A stretch of 15,591 bases of DNA from NCBI GenBank assembly GCA_045627885.1, contig JAZQOM010000070.1, forward strand, positions 1-15,591, in the 5' to 3' direction. The position numbers and the translations under genes were made by a program. Position 1 is the first letter of the stretch. Each line of letters begins with the position of its first letter. Positions 13,169 to 15,591 of this stretch are shown piece by piece. Source of the DNA: CALCTE01 sp045627885 (GTDB lineage: Bacteria > Bacillota > Clostridia > Oscillospirales > CAG-272). The notes beneath the pieces were generated by a model. That model was given only the letters and a program-made list of their open reading frames with translations, was not told the DNA's origin and made no database searches.

Positions 13169-14575
13169 ATGTCACTGTTTATCAAAAAAATAATACGCAT
13201 CACGGCGGTATCGGTTGCCGCCGCTGCCGTATTTGCGGTATATACTCCGTTTACCGTTTGCGCCGAACCGAGCGTAAACGCGACTTCGGCTGTGGTAATG
13301 AACGCACAGACGGGCGAGCTTCTTTACGAAAAGAATTGCGACGAAAAGTGCTCACCGTCGGGGCTTGCCAAGATTATGACGGCAATCTTAGCTGACGAGT
13401 ACGGAAAATATAATGACACGGTCACCATGTCGTATAACGCGGTATGGGGATTTGACCGCTCGCAAAGCCATATCGCACTTGATGTTGACGAGCAGATAAG
13501 CTTCGAACAGCTTATGTACGGTATGCTGCTTGTATCGGCAAATGATTGCTCCATAGCGATAGCGGAGACGGTTTCGCAGAGCGTGGACTCATTCTGCGAG
13601 GCAATGAACGCGAAGGCGAAGGAGCTCGGCGCGGTAAACACAAATTTCTCAAACCCGCACGGAATCTATGACGAAAATACATATTCCACGGCACGCGATA
13701 TCGGCATAATCACCTGCGAAGCGCTCAAGAGAGAGAAGATAGCGGAGATAATGGGCACTCTGCAATACTCCATACCGCCCACAAATAAGCAGAAAGAAAC
13801 GCGTGTGTTCAATAACAGCCACAAAATGCTTCCCGGCAGAGAATATCATTATCCGGAGGTAGCCAGCGGCAAGACGGGATATATCTCCGATAAGGGATAC
13901 GACCTTGTCACATACGCCGAATCGGGCGGAATAGAGCTTCTTGTGGTCATTCTCGAAGCACCTTCCGAAAAGGGAATCTATAAGGACACGGCAAATCTTC
14001 TCGATTACTTTTTCTCGAACTATGAGCTCACGACCTTCCGCGCAAGCGATTGTATAGAGGACGGGATTGACAGCGTCGAGCTTGCAAATGCCGGCAAGGT
14101 TGAGGTAAGCTGTGACGGAACCATAAAGGTTCTCACCGAAAAGGGCGTTGAGCTCAAAAATGTAACGGCGACTATAATTCCCGATAACGAGCTTGAGCTT
14201 CCCATAACGGAAGGCACAAAGGTCGGCATCGTGAGCTTCAACGCGGGTGGCAGACATCTCGGGGATATTCCCATTTACGCCAAAAAGACAATGTATGTCC
14301 GCTCCGACGAGGAGATATCGGACAATGTTCCCGAAAAAGAAAAAAATATCCCGATAATAGCGAGAAAAGATACAAGCACATTCGGCAAATTTATGATAGT
14401 GTTCGGTTATGTGCTTCTCGTACTGTTCATAATATTCGTGATAGTCGTAATCATCGCACTTTGCATAAGACAGCAGAATTTGCGCAAGATGCAAAGACGC
14501 CGCATGACGAGAAAACGGAGCGGCAGCCTTCCGGAAAAGGCAAAGCCGAAAACTCCGTACGATGTAAACAAATAA
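13169..14575 (+). CDS. D-alanyl-D-alanine carboxypeptidase-like protein (S11 family) with GxxK in place of SxxK
   Basis: This 468-aa protein (numbered from the ATG at 13169) has an N-terminal signal peptide (KK at 6-7, hydrophobic to ~25, likely cut near VCA-EP), an S11 penicillin-binding domain and a C-terminal domain. S11 enzymes trim the terminal D-Ala of peptidoglycan stems. SAN (123-125) and KTG (235-237) are intact, and so is NPHG (162-165). The first motif reads SPSGLAK: the residue three before Lys68 is Gly65, not the catalytic Ser, although Ser64 is adjacent. A membrane helix (~407-434) and an Arg/Lys-rich tail end the protein, unlike the usual amphipathic anchor. The ATG at 13169 follows GGTGGG (13156-13161). 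The GTG at 13157 has no ribosome binding site. It may be inactive or use a shifted serine. Confidence 0.88.
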   Translation: MSLFIKKIIRITAVSVAAAAVFAVYTPFTVCAEPSVNATSAVVMNAQTGELLYEKNCDEKCSPSGLAKIMTAILADEYGKYNDTVTMSYNAVWGFDRSQSHIALDVDEQISFEQLMYGMLLVSANDCSIAIAETVSQSVDSFCEAMNAKAKELGAVNTNFSNPHGIYDENTYSTARDIGIITCEALKREKIAEIMGTLQYSIPPTNKQKETRVFNNSHKMLPGREYHYPEVASGKTGYISDKGYDLVTYAESGGIELLVVILEAPSEKGIYKDTANLLDYFFSNYELTTFRASDCIEDGIDSVELANAGKVEVSCDGTIKVLTEKGVELKNVTATIIPDNELELPITEGTKVGIVSFNAGGRHLGDIPIYAKKTMYVRSDEEISDNVPEKEKNIPIIARKDTSTFGKFMIVFGYVLLVLFIIFVIVVIIALCIRQQNLRKMQRRRMTRKRSGSLPEKAKPKTPYDVNK

Positions 14576-14576
14576 A

Positions 14577-14601
14577 ATGCCGCGAGAAAATCTCACGGCA
14601 T
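14577..14601 (-). terminator. Terminator of the trmL-like gene
   Basis: An 11-bp stem with one mismatch (14577-14587 with 14591-14601) starts 6 nt after the leftward stop. On the minus strand it runs into TTTTATTT (14570-14577). On the plus strand no T-run follows, so it probably serves only the leftward gene. Confidence 0.75.
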
Positions 14602-14607
14602 AAAGCA

Positions 14608-15099
14608 TTAAATGTCCATCGCAAATTTTCCTTTGTCGGAAAGCCCCGAGAATTCGTGCTGGCGCTCGGCTTCATAGACTGCAATAGCGACGCTGTTCGA
14701 CAGGTTGAGAGAACGAAGCGTCGGCATCATCGGAATTCTCACGGAGCTTTCGAGATTTGCTTCCAAAAGCGGCTCCGGCAGACCTTTAGTCTCTTTGCCG
14801 AACACAAGGTATGCTCCTTCGGGATAGCTTACTTCGGTATATGAGCGCGGTGCTTTGGTGCTGAAATAAAAGAAATCGCCGCCCTTGTTTTTCTCGAAGA
14901 ATTCGTCGAGATTTTCATACACGGTGATATCGAGGTATTTCCAATAGTCGAGCCCTGCTCTTTTGAGCGAGCGCTCGTCTATCGAAAAGCCGAGCGGCTT
15001 TACAAGATGCAGACTGCATCCCGTTACGGCGCAGGTGCGGGAGATATTTCCCGTGTTCTGCGGTATTTCGGGCTCAACCAGAACTATATTGAATTTCAT
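14608..15099 (-). CDS. trmL: tRNA (cytidine/uridine-34 2'-O)-methyltransferase, SPOUT family
   Basis: This 163-aa protein is a minimal SPOUT methyltransferase without extra domains, the usual length for TrmL (YibK/CspR type). It shows PEIPQNTGNISR (10-21), LVFGKETKGLP (98-108) and RSLNLSNSVAIAVYEA (129-144), which build the trefoil knot that binds S-adenosylmethionine. TrmL methylates the ribose 2'-OH at the wobble position of tRNA-Leu isoacceptors in E. coli, and the role here is assigned by homology. It acts as a dimer in the cytoplasm. It starts behind GGAGTGA with a promoter at 15124-15152 and stands as a single gene, convergent with the carboxypeptidase-like gene and divergent from secA. 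Confidence 0.93.
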   Translation of the reverse strand: MKFNIVLVEPEIPQNTGNISRTCAVTGCSLHLVKPLGFSIDERSLKRAGLDYWKYLDITVYENLDEFFEKNKGGDFFYFSTKAPRSYTEVSYPEGAYLVFGKETKGLPEPLLEANLESSVRIPMMPTLRSLNLSNSVAIAVYEAERQHEFSGLSDKGKFAMDI

Positions 15100-15123
15100 A
15101 AAATCACTCCAATCACAGAGAGT

Positions 15124-15152
15124 ATTATATATCCCGCTTTAGAAAAAGGCAA
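15124..15152 (-). promoter_or_regulatory. Promoter of the trmL-like gene
   Basis: On the minus strand: -35 TTGCCT (15147-15152, four of six consensus bases), a 17-bp spacer and consensus -10 TATAAT (15124-15129). Confidence 0.65.
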
Positions 15153-15184
15153 GAAAAAAATAAAATTGTAAAGGATTTTTCACA

Positions 15185-15591
15185 ATGAGTCTTATCACAA
15201 AAATATTCGGCACTCACAGCGAACACGAGCTGAAAAAGATAGAGGCGATAGTAAACGCCACCGAAGCGCTTGCGGACAAATATTCCGCGATGAGCGACAA
15301 CGAGCTCAAAGCACAGACTCCAGCGCTCAAAAAAAGACTTGCCGACGGCGAAACGCTTGACGACATTTTGAACGAGGCGTTTGCGGTTGTAAGAGAAGCG
15401 TCGTTCAGAGTCCTCAATATGCGCCACTATAAGGTGCAGTTGATGGGCGGAATATGCGTTCATCAAGGCAGAGTTGCCGAACTTAAAACAGGTGAAGGTA
15501 AAACGCTTATGTCAACCCTTCCGGCATACCTTAACGCTTTAAGCGGAAAGGGCGTTCATATCGTCACGGTAAACGACTACCTTGCAAAAAG
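15185..15591 (+). CDS. secA: Preprotein translocase ATPase SecA, N-terminal part (3'-truncated by window)
   Basis: The first 135 residues of SecA, the ATPase that drives proteins through SecYEG, are present and the frame continues past the window end. Visible features are the N-terminal KIFGTHSEHELKKIE helix, REASFRVLNMRHYKVQLMGG (70-89), HQGRVAELKTGEGKT with the Walker A lysine at 106 in TGEGKT (102-107), and PAYLNALSGKGVHIVTVNDYLA. These are near-invariant in SecA and mark the first nucleotide-binding domain. The ATG at 15185 follows AAGGA (15171-15175) by 9 nt. No convincing forward promoter is visible in the short gap to trmL. The protein is cytoplasmic and peripheral at the membrane, and works with SecDF. 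Confidence 0.97.
   Translation, partial: MSLITKIFGTHSEHELKKIEAIVNATEALADKYSAMSDNELKAQTPALKKRLADGETLDDILNEAFAVVREASFRVLNMRHYKVQLMGGICVHQGRVAELKTGEGKTLMSTLPAYLNALSGKGVHIVTVNDYLAK

Noticed and set aside
13649..14608. Long open frame (319 codons) antisense to the carboxypeptidase-like gene
   Set aside because: It lies fully opposite a gene with clear S11 motifs, a signal peptide and a promoter. Its product has no recognisable domain, and it arises from codon bias of the true strand.
15138..15166. Possible secA promoter TTTAGA-17-TAAAAT
   Set aside because: Transcription would start near 15173, within the ribosome binding site at 15171-15175, leaving no usable leader.
1..15591. CRISPR array or insertion sequence
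   Set aside because: I saw no regularly spaced direct repeats, no transposase frame and no terminal inverted repeats with target duplications.

Overview
The window looks like chromosome from an anaerobic, low-to-medium GC Firmicute of class Clostridia, probably a gut Oscillospirales/Ruminococcaceae-type organism. The grounds are a large secreted carbohydrase, strong AAGGAGG-type ribosome binding sites, textbook sigma-A promoters, the rpsF-ssb-rpsR gene order, separate secD and secF genes, and an N-terminal SecA with Clostridia-like sequence. This taxonomic guess is inference. Most genes are housekeeping. I see no CRISPR array, insertion sequence, prophage or plasmid module.

Layout. 2-4060 (+): 3' part of a very large, probably extracellular GH36-type alpha-galactosidase with unusual accessory modules. 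4070-4147: two back-to-back terminators. 4166-5385 (-): a translationally coupled pair, a YhcH/YjgK/YiaL protein followed by a PHP-family (HisJ-type) phosphatase, with its own promoter. 5527-5913 (-): small lipoprotein of unknown function. 5968-6055: palindrome-rich intergenic element. 6102-6363 (-): tRNA operon Gly(TCC)-Arg(TCT)-His(GTG) with a consensus promoter, a leader hairpin and a strong terminator. 6442-8625 (-): class I aspartate aminotransferase followed by a CPBP membrane protease. 8810-11012 (+): secD-secF, divergent from the aminotransferase. 11086-11790 (+): DUF5131 (phage Gp37/Gp68 family) three-cysteine protein. 11850-12908 (-): rpsF-ssb-rpsR operon with a structured leader. 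13169-14575 (+): a D-Ala-D-Ala carboxypeptidase-like protein whose SxxK serine position is glycine. 14608-15099 (-): trmL-like tRNA methyltransferase. 15185-end (+): start of secA.

How it fits together. SecD, SecF and SecA are parts of the same secretory pathway, which would export the alpha-galactosidase, the lipoprotein and the carboxypeptidase-like protein. The ribosomal, SSB, tRNA and tRNA-modification genes are translation and replication housekeeping. Strand switches occur at nearly every transcription unit. Convergent ends are mostly closed by intrinsic terminators and divergent starts carry separate promoters.

Most worth a second look: (1) the rpsF leader, which carries a perfect 7-nt anti-Shine-Dalgarno next to a GC hairpin, a candidate S6:S18 autoregulatory switch; (2) the penicillin-binding-type protein with GxxK instead of SxxK but intact SAN and KTG motifs; (3) a second CxxCxxC cluster in the DUF5131 protein; (4) the palindromic element at 5968-6055, which overlaps a predicted promoter. 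No clearly new multi-gene system is visible.
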